From positions 1 through 14,914 of the forward strand of contig CAZVJA010000126.1 of the NCBI GenBank assembly GCA_964626885.1: DNA of 14,914 nt, read 5' to 3'. Each line of letters opens with the position of its first letter. The first letter of the stretch is position 1. The stretch is from CAZVJA01 sp964626885 (GTDB lineage Bacteria > Planctomycetota > Planctomycetia > Planctomycetales > Planctomycetaceae). Under the pieces are notes generated by a model, which had not been told where the DNA came from, made no database searches, and saw only the letters and a program-made list of their open reading frames with translations. Below, piece after piece: positions 6,328 through 13,342 of this stretch. Both the position numbers and the translations under genes were made by a program.

Positions 6328-7857
6328 ATGGCTTCCAAACAGGGTTTCACCGCTGTTCACTTCTCGCTGATTGTCTTCGTCTGCACGACTGTCATCCTGG
6401 GGGCGTCGACGTACTTGTATCGCAGCGATTTGACTCAAGCAGCCGCGAAGGAAAAGAAGGCAACCGAGGAACTCAATAAAGAGCAAACCGCCCACAGAAC
6501 GCTGGATAACGACATTCAGACCTTGAAAGCGAAGCTCGGCTACCAAGGTCAAAATATCGGCCCTCCGGATGCAAACGGAGACGGCACGGTCGTCGGCGAG
6601 TTAACCGCAGACATCTTGAAGACCGCGCCGGGCGATGTGGCGCAAGGTTCCGTGCGAGAGCTCTTGCAGAAGCTGAACGAGCAGATCGCAAAGTTGAACC
6701 AGGAACGAACCAGCCTGGTCGCCGAAAAGGAAAAACTGCAGGCGACGATCCTCGCCTTGCAAGGACAGTACCAACAAGCGGTCTCCGCGAATGAACAAGC
6801 GCGCGAGGCGGCCGAGAAAGACCGCGATGCGGCGCAGCATTCGAAGGAAGAAGCAATTGCCGCCAAGGACAAGCAGGTTACCGATCTTAACAATCGAGCG
6901 GAGCAGCTGACGCTTGAGCTGAACCAGGAACGGGACGCTATTGCAAAGCTGACCGCCGAGTTGAACGAACGAATCAACAAGCTCGAGCAGATCAATACCG
7001 TCCTGCGTGAAAAGAAGGAGCAAGAAGAGGATCTCAGCTTCGACCAACCGGACGGCGTGGTGGAGTGGGTCGATCACAACAACAAGCTCGTCTGGATCAA
7101 TCTCGGCGAGGCGGACAACCTCAAGAAGCGAACCTCCTTCAGCGTGTATACCAAGGGCCATTACGGTGTCGGACACCGCGATAAGCAGGATATCAAGGGG
7201 TCGATCGAAGTCACCAAGATCATTGGTCCGCATCAGGCCGAGGCCCGCATCACGGGACCCAATATTCAAGATCCCATTGCTCCCGGAGATCCGATCTACA
7301 CGCCTCTTTGGGGAAGCGGAAAATACGAGCACGTGGCGTTGTTGGGTAGAATGGATCTCGATAGCGACGGGCGGAGCGACCGCGAACGTCTTCACGAGAT
7401 TATCGCCGCGGCGGGTGCCGTGATCGATCTTGAAATTGATGATCAGGGGGAACGAGTTCCGGCGGACGGACACCTCTCCGTCCGGACAAAATTCCTGATC
7501 CTGGGGGAGATTCCCGATATCAGCGAAAGCAAGCCGGACCGGAAGGACGCTGACAAAAAGATTGTCGAGAAACGCCGCGAGGTAATGCAAGAAGCCCAGG
7601 AGCAGGGCGTGCGGGTCATTAACTTAAACGACTTCCTCGATTACGTCGGCTACAAAGCGAAGCGTCGCTTGTGGGAAGCAGGTGTGAGCGATACCTGGAA
7701 TCTCCGGAAGGGAGCCCGCAGCACGGGTGTTGCTCCGAGCATCACGACGCCGGCCGTGTCGGCGGGCCAGGTCGCGCCAATTTACAGCCGCAATCGGCAG
7801 CTTGCTCCTCCCGAATCGAGCGGCCAAACGAGCAAGGCCTACAGCGGCAAGAAATAA
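6328..7857 (+). CDS. Membrane-anchored coiled-coil protein with BRCT-like C-terminal domain
   Basis: This is a 509-residue protein of unknown function. One hydrophobic helix near the N-terminus (about 10-30, VHFSLIVFVCTTVILGASTYL) should anchor it to the membrane and is not followed by an obvious cleavage site. Residues about 33-70 and 105-235 are long Glu/Lys/Gln-rich coiled coils. Then comes a beta-rich module (about 241-328) with VVEWVDHNNKLVWINLG and FSVYTKG. Residues about 334-442 read like a BRCT domain: HVALLGRMDLD, a helix ending AAAGAVID, VRTKFLILGE, then EAQEQGVRVINLNDFLDYVG. The first strand is followed by an acidic DLDSDGRSD loop like a calcium-binding loop. The tail is Ser/Pro/Gly-rich. 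I chose ATG 6328 because AAGGA lies six bases upstream; an in-frame TTG at 6253 would add 25 residues before the anchor. Topology is unclear because positive charges lie on both sides of the helix. Confidence 0.85.
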   Translation: MASKQGFTAVHFSLIVFVCTTVILGASTYLYRSDLTQAAAKEKKATEELNKEQTAHRTLDNDIQTLKAKLGYQGQNIGPPDANGDGTVVGELTADILKTAPGDVAQGSVRELLQKLNEQIAKLNQERTSLVAEKEKLQATILALQGQYQQAVSANEQAREAAEKDRDAAQHSKEEAIAAKDKQVTDLNNRAEQLTLELNQERDAIAKLTAELNERINKLEQINTVLREKKEQEEDLSFDQPDGVVEWVDHNNKLVWINLGEADNLKKRTSFSVYTKGHYGVGHRDKQDIKGSIEVTKIIGPHQAEARITGPNIQDPIAPGDPIYTPLWGSGKYEHVALLGRMDLDSDGRSDRERLHEIIAAAGAVIDLEIDDQGERVPADGHLSVRTKFLILGEIPDISESKPDRKDADKKIVEKRREVMQEAQEQGVRVINLNDFLDYVGYKAKRRLWEAGVSDTWNLRKGARSTGVAPSITTPAVSAGQVAPIYSRNRQLAPPESSGQTSKAYSGKK

Positions 7858-7890
7858 GTTCAGCGTCACTGCCGAAACGTAGGGAAGCCT

Positions 7891-7924
7891 TGGCACGGTC
7901 AATCATCGACCGTGCCATTTTTTT
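7891..7924 (+). terminator. Strong intrinsic terminator
   Basis: TGGCACGGTC (7891-7900) and GACCGTGCCA (7908-7917) form a perfect 10-bp stem with a seven-base loop. It is followed immediately by seven T residues (7918-7924), 33 bases after the coiled-coil gene's stop. This is a textbook Rho-independent terminator. It also separates that gene from the convergent GTPase gene ending at 7994. Confidence 0.93.
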
Positions 7925-7993
7925 CATAAGGCGCCCGGAATGAACGCTCCTCCTGGCGCTGTTCGGACCTTTGCCAGCAGCGAAGAACGCGCC

Positions 7994-9820
7994 TCAACGA
8001 CCGCTGAGTTCATTCCACGCACGCGAGTGGTCGATGCGAGAACCGAGCAGGGTCGAAGTCGCAACCTGACTCCGCAATGAGGCGATCGAATTTGCGACTG
8101 CTTCCAGCCGAGTCCGCGCCATTTCGATCTCGCCGCAGGCCTGCTCCAGGCGCGGGAACAGTCCGCTGGCGAACTGCCCCCGCGCCATCTCCGCCGCAAG
8201 TTCTCGCACCCGTGACGTGAGGCCGTTCCGCAACTCACGACAAAAGGCCATCACCAGCACGCCCGACCAGAGCAGCAGAAACACGCCGGCCGAAATGTAA
8301 AAGTCGAAGGAAAGAAACTCCGAGTCGTAAAACAGCGTGTCGACAAAGAAATTCTTGCCGACCCGCAGCAGCACAAACACCAGGTAAACAGCAAACAGAA
8401 TCTCGTAGGTCCAGCGTGCCAACGGGCGCGCGTTGCGCTGTGCCAGTTGTTCAATCAACGTGTCGAGCCGGCGGCCGGCATCTCCGAGAAACTCGCCGCC
8501 GATGCGCCGCGCGTCCTCCCGCAACCCATCGGGAGAAGACGGACTAATCAGCGCCGGGTCGAGCTGTGCCCCGCGGACGTATCCCGCCACGACCACATGC
8601 GCCTCGCGCAACAGATCGTCATCAATCGCGAATTCGCTCAACCGCTCGAATGGTGCATCCGCATCCTGCTGCTGGCGGCGAAACCGCAGCCAGCGCACCC
8701 CCTGCAGCGCGCCGATCAGCGCGACCTGCGCCGTGTTTCGCGCCCGAAAAATGCCGAACGAAGCCAGCAGGTTTCCCAACCCGTTGTAGATCCGCAGCAC
8801 CGACGAAAAAGGGCTGAAGCCCCAGCTTTCGGTGACCGAATCAATCAGCCGCCTCTCCCACAACGCGCGGCTCGTGAGCAACTCGTCCGACAATCGCCCC
8901 GCCATCGCGCTCGTCAGCTTGCGGCGTTCTTCCGCGAGGGCCGCTTCGAGCTGTTCCACCTCCGGCCAGTGCCCCGCCAGATGACGTCGGCAGTGGTCGA
9001 GGGCCGCGTGAATCAGGTCGACGAGATTCGCCCGGCGGATCTGCACCCGCTGCGAAGCCGCGAGTTGCGTCGTCAGCACATCGAGCAGTCGGCTGAAATC
9101 TCCGGACGGCCGTTGTCCCGCTAACTGTTCGTTGAGCGCCCGCAAAGAGTCGACCCAGAACACCTCGGGAACCTCATAATGTCCCGCGAGCTGTCGCCGC
9201 CAATCTTCGCGGATGTCTTCATCCAGGTCGGCATGCGTCTGCACGAAGAGGAGCCGGCAGCCGCTGGCCGCTTGCCCCAACTCCTCTCCCACGCGGGCCG
9301 AGCGATATTTCTGCTGCGTAGAGGTGTAAATCAGCACGTCGCAGTGCGGCAGCAGACGGTGCAGCCGCGCGAGGTTGCTCGCCGGAGTTTCCGCTTCGGT
9401 GGTGTCGGGGTCGGGACAGTCGATGAGGATAATGTCGCGCAACAAGGGAGCATCGTCCCGGACAATCTCAAACTCATCCAAAGGCAAGCCGAGGGGGTCG
9501 AGTTCCGTTGTGGTGTGCGTGACGAGCACCGGTCTGATCGTCGTGGGGCGTTCCCGGCCGGTGCGGGTACAATCGCGTCCAACAAGCGCGTTGACGAGCG
9601 TGCTCTTTCCAGTCCCGGTCCCGCCAAAGAGGGCGACCACCAGCGGCGCTTCGAGTCGAATTCGCAAACCCTCGACGCGCGTCAGCAATCGGCGAACCAG
9701 CGCGCGGCTGCGGTTCAGCGGTTCCCAAGGGGAATCTTCCTCGGCCCAGCGCGACAGCCGACCGACAATCTCGTCGATGCGCGCGAGAACCTCGAGTTGT
9801 GCCAATTCCGGTGATTGCAT
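7994..9820 (-). CDS. Membrane-associated GTPase, dynamin-like in layout (GTPase A)
   Basis: This is a 608-residue P-loop GTPase. A helical N-terminus (1-58) precedes the G domain. G1 is GGTGTGKST (66-74), a likely G2 Thr lies in RPTTIRP (91-97), G3 is DCPDPD (134-139), where the usual DxxG glycine is Asp, and G4 is probably THAD (195-198) in place of [N/T]KxD. Between G3 and G4 is TQQKY (168-172), shared with the upstream GTPase. A long helical region (about 255-465) follows, then two membrane spans (about 472-487 and 508-527), then another helical stretch to the C-terminus. GTPase head, helical stalk, hydrophobic hairpin and helical return make up the plan of bacterial dynamin-like proteins, but fold assignment is inference. 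The ATG at 9820 lacks a well-spaced Shine-Dalgarno. It lies downstream of GTPase B on the same strand, with a 263-base gap occupied mainly by a palindromic element. Confidence 0.85.
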   Translation of the reverse strand: MQSPELAQLEVLARIDEIVGRLSRWAEEDSPWEPLNRSRALVRRLLTRVEGLRIRLEAPLVVALFGGTGTGKSTLVNALVGRDCTRTGRERPTTIRPVLVTHTTTELDPLGLPLDEFEIVRDDAPLLRDIILIDCPDPDTTEAETPASNLARLHRLLPHCDVLIYTSTQQKYRSARVGEELGQAASGCRLLFVQTHADLDEDIREDWRRQLAGHYEVPEVFWVDSLRALNEQLAGQRPSGDFSRLLDVLTTQLAASQRVQIRRANLVDLIHAALDHCRRHLAGHWPEVEQLEAALAEERRKLTSAMAGRLSDELLTSRALWERRLIDSVTESWGFSPFSSVLRIYNGLGNLLASFGIFRARNTAQVALIGALQGVRWLRFRRQQQDADAPFERLSEFAIDDDLLREAHVVVAGYVRGAQLDPALISPSSPDGLREDARRIGGEFLGDAGRRLDTLIEQLAQRNARPLARWTYEILFAVYLVFVLLRVGKNFFVDTLFYDSEFLSFDFYISAGVFLLLWSGVLVMAFCRELRNGLTSRVRELAAEMARGQFASGLFPRLEQACGEIEMARTRLEAVANSIASLRSQVATSTLLGSRIDHSRAWNELSGR

Positions 9821-9929
9821 GCTATTCGGTCATTCCCCCGTCTGTTTCGCGGTATTCCCTTGGCAAACCGCTCCTCAATTCAAGTCTCCCACGCAAATCG
9901 GTCCGCGGCCAGAGCAATCTCGAAGTTGC

Positions 9930-10077
9930 TAGAGGTGGTTACAAAACAAGACCCTGCGTTTGGGAGGGCGACGCTCCTGCGGAGCCGCCGAAACGAGAGA
10001 CTTTCGGACTTAGCGGCTCGGCGGACCACCCTCCGGGCGGTTCCCCCCTCGCCCTCCCGGTTTCGAAACCACCTCTA
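9930..10077. mobile_element. MITE-like palindromic element between the two GTPase genes
   Basis: Terminal arms TAGAGGTGGTT (9930-9940) and AACCACCTCTA (10067-10077) are perfect inverted repeats. Further in are GGGAGGGCGA (9962-9971) with TCGCCCTCCC (10049-10058), AGCCGC (9983-9988) with GCGGCT (10013-10018), and CCGAAA (9988-9993) with TTTCGG (10002-10007). The whole 148 bp can fold into a cruciform or long hairpin. The outer TA at both ends could be a TA target duplication. There is no transposase gene, so movement would need help in trans. It ends six bases before the stop codon of GTPase B. From memory, similar GGGAGGGCGA-type repeats are common between planctomycete genes; I could not check copy number. 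Confidence 0.7.
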
Positions 10078-10083
10078 ACCCAT

Positions 10084-12033
10084 TCACTCAGGCGCTACGA
10101 ACTCCCCCAACCGTGTTTGCAACTGACGCAGCGACGACTCCAGGGCGCGAAACGGCTCCGATTCGGGAAGCCGCGCTGCGTTCCGCAAGTCTTCCGGAAG
10201 CGTCCCCAACAGATGTTCTTTCAGCAGCTTCGCCAGCCAGCGGGCGCGGCGAGTGGTAAACGATGTCTGCAGCCTCTGAAATTTCGCCTGCAGCAATCCC
10301 ATTCCGGTCCCCGCCGCACTGCTGATGGCTGTCTCTCCCGCCACGGCGGCGGCGGCCCCACCGGCGAAGTCGGCGAAAATCGGCACCACCGTGTGCGTCG
10401 CCGCATCCACCAGCATCGGCGCAACCGCATGCCCCGCTGGTCCCCAGCCGAGCGAGAATAGAACCACGCTCGCAACCGGACGCGCCGCCGCAGAGAATTC
10501 GTTCAGCCTTCGATAAAACGAGTACATCGCCGGACGGTCGTTGCGAAACGCCTGCATCTCCGCCGCAATCACCTCCGCCAGTTCTTCATTGAGCGAAACA
10601 TCATCGTGCAGCCGATGCAATTGCTCGACCAACGCCGCCCGCGGACTTCCGGTAAGCAGCCGCTCGAATTGCGGCTTCAGCAGTTCGTTTCCCGACTCGC
10701 TCATCAGTGTCAATTTGTCGAAGATCTCCTCGACAGTCCGCAGCATTGCGCCCCATTCTTGTTTGCGATACGTTTCCATCGGCTGCGGCGGCGGCCCCTG
10801 TAGACGATCGCGCGCGAAGCGGAGCGGCCAGAGCATCCCCTGCCCCACGGCGTTGTAAAACCCGTGAACCGTCTTTGACCACCCTTGCTGTTGCAACTGC
10901 CACCAGCGGCGAATCTCCGTGACAAGCAGAGTGTTCGGCATGGCGGGCCAGTCGTGAATCTTCACAACCCCTTCCGAAGTCAGCCACTCCGCCGCCGAAC
11001 GCAACTCGCCGCTGCGACCGCGAATCTCCCGCAGGTAGCTGGGCACTCCCTGGTCCGCGTCGGCCAACTGCGTCAACGCCCCGCGCAGCGTCCGCAGTTT
11101 GATTGTCGCAAACCGCAGGCGCGACAAATCGTCCGCCAGGTGATGCCGCGCTGTTTGCTCTTCGCCGGCGTTCTCATCACCGACCGCGTCCGTCACGGCT
11201 GTGGATTCCGCGGCTCCATCCGTCGTGGCGATTGTCGCGGCCGGGCTTTTCCAACGTCGCTCGTAGAACGCCAAAGTCCCCTGTTCGGCGGCGCGGCGGT
11301 CGTTGGGTGCAACGTAGATGAACTCAGGCTTGATCCCGGTCTCTCGGCAAAAGGTTTGCAACCAGAGAGGCCAGTAGGGTTCGTCGTCCGGCAGTTGGCA
11401 CTGATTGAACACCACGATCACCGCTTTGTCTTCCGCGGCGGCCTTGCGGAAGAACTGCTTCACGGCCGCGTCGTTGTATTTCTGCTGCGTGAGGACCGCC
11501 AGCAGCACATCGGCGGCCCGGCGAATGCTGTCCGCGCGGCGCCAGTTCACCTGAGCATCACTGTCGATATCGGGAGTGTCGAGGATCAGCAGGTTGTCCG
11601 GCGTCCGCTCGCTGGTTCTCCAGAAGAGCCGATCCTCGGCACAGTCGGTGAGCGGGTCTTCATCCCGGCTCCATTCGACGAGTTCGAATTCCCGGAAGAT
11701 CCCCCGCAGATCATGATGCTCCGCGAACCCGGGAGGCGTGAGGCAGACCGGATGCTTCGTCCCGGAAGCGAGAGGGCTGACGGCGCTGGCGGAACAACCA
11801 GCGATATGATTGAAGATCACGCTCTTGCCGATATTCGTCCCGCCGACCACCGCAACGACCAGGAAGGCGTTGTCCTGCAACTGCGGGACGAGCTTCTGTT
11901 CCAGCGACTGGAACCACTCCCGCTCTCGCAGCGGGGGAAGTGCCAGAAACTTCGATGCCTCTTCGAGCGCAGAGGCCGACGTGTGCAGTTGCTGCACGGT
12001 CTCGGCACAGGCGCTGAACAAGGTGGTCGTCAT
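10084..12033 (-). CDS. Large GTPase related to its downstream neighbour (GTPase B)
   Basis: This is a 649-residue GTPase. Its G1 is GGTNIGKS (64-71) and its G3 is DTPDIDSD (152-159), again without the DxxG glycine. TQQKY lies at 182-186, and the G4 position reads FNQCQ (209-213), where NKxD would be expected. The G1 to TQQKY arrangement mirrors GTPase A, so the two are paralogues or long-diverged partners. An Ala/Thr/Glu-rich, probably disordered insert spans about 262-300. The second half is helical (about 300-515). A Gly/Ala-rich hydrophobic tract follows (about 515-582, SVVLFSLGW to GGAAAAVAGE) that could insert into or lie on a membrane, then a basic helical end. The open frame extends upstream to a TTG at 12153, but ATG 12033 (MTTTLFSACAETVQQL) is the first convincing start. 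The upstream gene of the pair, it is probably transcribed through the palindromic element into GTPase A. Confidence 0.83.
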   Translation of the reverse strand: MTTTLFSACAETVQQLHTSASALEEASKFLALPPLREREWFQSLEQKLVPQLQDNAFLVVAVVGGTNIGKSVIFNHIAGCSASAVSPLASGTKHPVCLTPPGFAEHHDLRGIFREFELVEWSRDEDPLTDCAEDRLFWRTSERTPDNLLILDTPDIDSDAQVNWRRADSIRRAADVLLAVLTQQKYNDAAVKQFFRKAAAEDKAVIVVFNQCQLPDDEPYWPLWLQTFCRETGIKPEFIYVAPNDRRAAEQGTLAFYERRWKSPAATIATTDGAAESTAVTDAVGDENAGEEQTARHHLADDLSRLRFATIKLRTLRGALTQLADADQGVPSYLREIRGRSGELRSAAEWLTSEGVVKIHDWPAMPNTLLVTEIRRWWQLQQQGWSKTVHGFYNAVGQGMLWPLRFARDRLQGPPPQPMETYRKQEWGAMLRTVEEIFDKLTLMSESGNELLKPQFERLLTGSPRAALVEQLHRLHDDVSLNEELAEVIAAEMQAFRNDRPAMYSFYRRLNEFSAAARPVASVVLFSLGWGPAGHAVAPMLVDAATHTVVPIFADFAGGAAAAVAGETAISSAAGTGMGLLQAKFQRLQTSFTTRRARWLAKLLKEHLLGTLPEDLRNAARLPESEPFRALESSLRQLQTRLGEFVAPE

Positions 12034-12192
12034 CGACGATGTTCCCGATAATTTCGTCAAAAATCTCGTCAACAGCGGTTTGGGCAGAACACCATTTTGC
12101 CCGATGGTTTCTTTTAAAGGGGATAGCAATCGGCCTGCTCCAGGCACGCACAATCGTACAATCTACGAGCATACGGCCAGAGTCGGCCCTTA

Positions 12193-12221
12193 TTGACAGT
12201 ATATTCGCCGAGCGCTACAGT
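12193..12221 (+). promoter_or_regulatory. Promoter of the tRNA-Val gene
   Basis: A perfect -35 TTGACA (12193-12198) is followed after 17 bases by TACAGT (12216-12221), a good -10. Transcription would start near 12228, giving a leader of about 40 bases before the tRNA. It has the same TTGACA/TACA-type layout as the promoter at 6125. Confidence 0.7.
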
Positions 12222-12267
12222 GGGCGAGACGATCCCCGTCGTCGGCAGCCATTTCCGAGTCCAATCG

Positions 12268-12341
12268 GGGCGATTAGCTCAATTGGTTAGAGCACCTCGT
12301 TTACACCGAGGGGGTTGGCGGTTCGAGTCCGTCATCGCCCA
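12268..12341 (+). tRNA. tRNA-Val (anticodon UAC)
   Basis: This is a full cloverleaf of 74 bases. The acceptor GGGCGAT (12268-12274) pairs with ATCGCCC (12334-12340), with A12341 as discriminator. D-stem GCTC/GAGC is at 12277-12280/12290-12293. Anticodon stem CCTCG/CGAGG (12295-12299/12307-12311) holds loop TTTACAC, so the anticodon is TAC (12302-12304), reading GUA and other valine codons. The variable loop has five bases. The T-stem GGCGG/CCGTC (one G-U pair) carries TTCGAGT. CCA is not encoded, so it must be added after transcription. Confidence 0.97.
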
Positions 12342-12368
12342 CTTTGTTATTCGTCGGGGACGCCGATT

Positions 12369-12700
12369 GCTTGCCCCAAAACTGCCCCTTCTGTGGCGCC
12401 AGTTTGCCCCTTCTCCCGTGGCGCTGTCCTAGCAGTACAGAATTCCTTCCCGGTCGTCGACCAAAAAGAGCGACCCGCCGTGCACCGGCATCGAGGGAAC
12501 ATACGCCTCGGGCTTGTTCCGCCAGATCAGGTCCTTCGATCCGTCGGCGCGAATGCAGATCGTCTCGCTGCTGGGATAGCCGCCGCTGGCGAAGGTCAGA
12601 TCCCCCCCTCGTAGACCATCGTGCCGCAGGTGCCGGCGGTTGACCGGATTTCGCGGCCGGTGGCGAGAGGGAAATCGCCAGCAATTTCGTGAACAAAAAT
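12369..12700 (-). pseudogene. Remnant of a PQQ-type beta-propeller protein gene
   Basis: Three adjoining minus-strand stretches form one broken protein. From about 12700 to 12602 one frame reads DFPLATGREIRSTAGTCGTMVYEGG. From 12608 to 12432 a second frame continues DLTFASGGYPSSETICIRAD, then IWRNKPEAYVPSMPVHGGSLFLVDDREGILYC. After a TAG at 12429-12431, the same frame reads DSATGE, ANWRHR and GSFGAS down to 12369. ATGRE, ICIRADGS, and the YC-(W)-DSATGE...WRHR...GS repeat are typical of PQQ-like/BamB-type propeller blades. The frame break is at a run of seven G (12602-12608 on this strand), and one extra G would restore it. The TAG sits where Trp (TGG) is expected. With no start and both ends missing, it is a fragment. 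The 94-residue ORF ending at 12429 is only part of it. Confidence 0.75.
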
Positions 12701-12735
12701 TCGCCTCCGACACATCTTTTTATTGACGATTCGCG

Positions 12736-12760
12736 GGAAGAACCCCCGGCGGCGGCGTCT
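12736..12760 (+). promoter_or_regulatory. Possible ECF-type promoter of the sigma operon
   Basis: GGAAG (12736-12740), 15 bases, then CGTCT (12756-12760) resembles the GGAAC / CGTC pattern of many ECF-dependent promoters, with one mismatch in the -35. A start near 12767 would leave about 60 bases before the sigma-factor gene, and this would make the operon autoregulated. The match is short and the area GC-rich, so it is a weak prediction. Confidence 0.3.
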
Positions 12761-12829
12761 CATAGAAGAACGGGTAAAAACGTCGCACGAGATCGGAATC
12801 CCTTTGAGACAGAGTGACACCACCAGGGA

Positions 12830-13342
12830 ATGAGCGGCATCACCCCGGAACGCATTGCGCGGCTGTTTGACGGTCATGCCGCCGCGTTGGAGTTGTATGC
12901 CGCCCAATGGGCCGATCATCCGTCCGACGTCGTTCAGGAGGCGTTTCTACAACTGGTTCGCGCGAAAAACGTTCCCGACCGTCCGGTCCCCTGGCTGTAT
13001 CGTGTCGTCCGTAATCGCGGGGTGAGCATGGCTCGCAGTGACGGCCGTCGACGCCGCCGAGAACAATCGGTTGCGGGTGATGCGCGAGATTGGTTTCTCC
13101 CATCGGAATATTCTCCGCTCGATGCGACGAGGGCGTCGGAAGCAGTGCAGTCACTGCCGGAAGAAGAGCGCGAAATTGTAATTGCCCGCATCTGGGGCGG
13201 GCTCACGTTTGATGAAATCGCGGAGATCGCCGGCGTCACCAGCAGCACTGCCCATCGGCGGTACGAGGCGGCGTTGGCATCACTACGGCAAAGACTGGGT
13301 GTGACATGGCTGACGGAAAAGCTTTCGACGCAAAAGACCTGA
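12830..13342 (+). CDS. ECF (group 4) RNA polymerase sigma factor
   Basis: This 170-residue alternative sigma factor has only regions 2 and 4, as expected for the ECF class. Region 2 spans about 10-75, with DVVQEAFLQLVRA (33-45) and PWLYRVVRNRGVSMARSDGRRRRRE (54-78), the core-binding and -10-reading part. A short linker (about 79-103) leads to region 4: LPEEEREIVIARIWGGLTFDEIAEIAGVTSSTAHRRYEAALASLRQRL (109-156), with a helix-turn-helix at about 126-148 for the -35 box. ATG 12830 is used; AGGG lies very close upstream (12825-12828), so the ribosome site is poor. The 3' end overlaps the next gene by 37 bases, a sign of translational coupling with the likely regulator. There is no extra C-terminal domain. 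The ECF group is not assigned. Confidence 0.93.
   Translation: MSGITPERIARLFDGHAAALELYAAQWADHPSDVVQEAFLQLVRAKNVPDRPVPWLYRVVRNRGVSMARSDGRRRRREQSVAGDARDWFLPSEYSPLDATRASEAVQSLPEEEREIVIARIWGGLTFDEIAEIAGVTSSTAHRRYEAALASLRQRLGVTWLTEKLSTQKT

Noticed and set aside
6601..7590. 329-residue minus-strand frame inside the coiled-coil gene
   Set aside because: The plus-strand frame has a start, ribosome site, domain pattern and terminator; this one is its antisense shadow.
12034..12153. N-terminal extension of GTPase B from a TTG at 12153
   Set aside because: The extra 40 residues look non-conserved, begin at TTG without a ribosome site, and ATG 12033 gives a sensible N-terminus.
12429..12713. 94-residue minus-strand ORF as an independent small gene
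   Set aside because: Its second half is a propeller blade continuing in other frames on both sides; it is part of a pseudogene.
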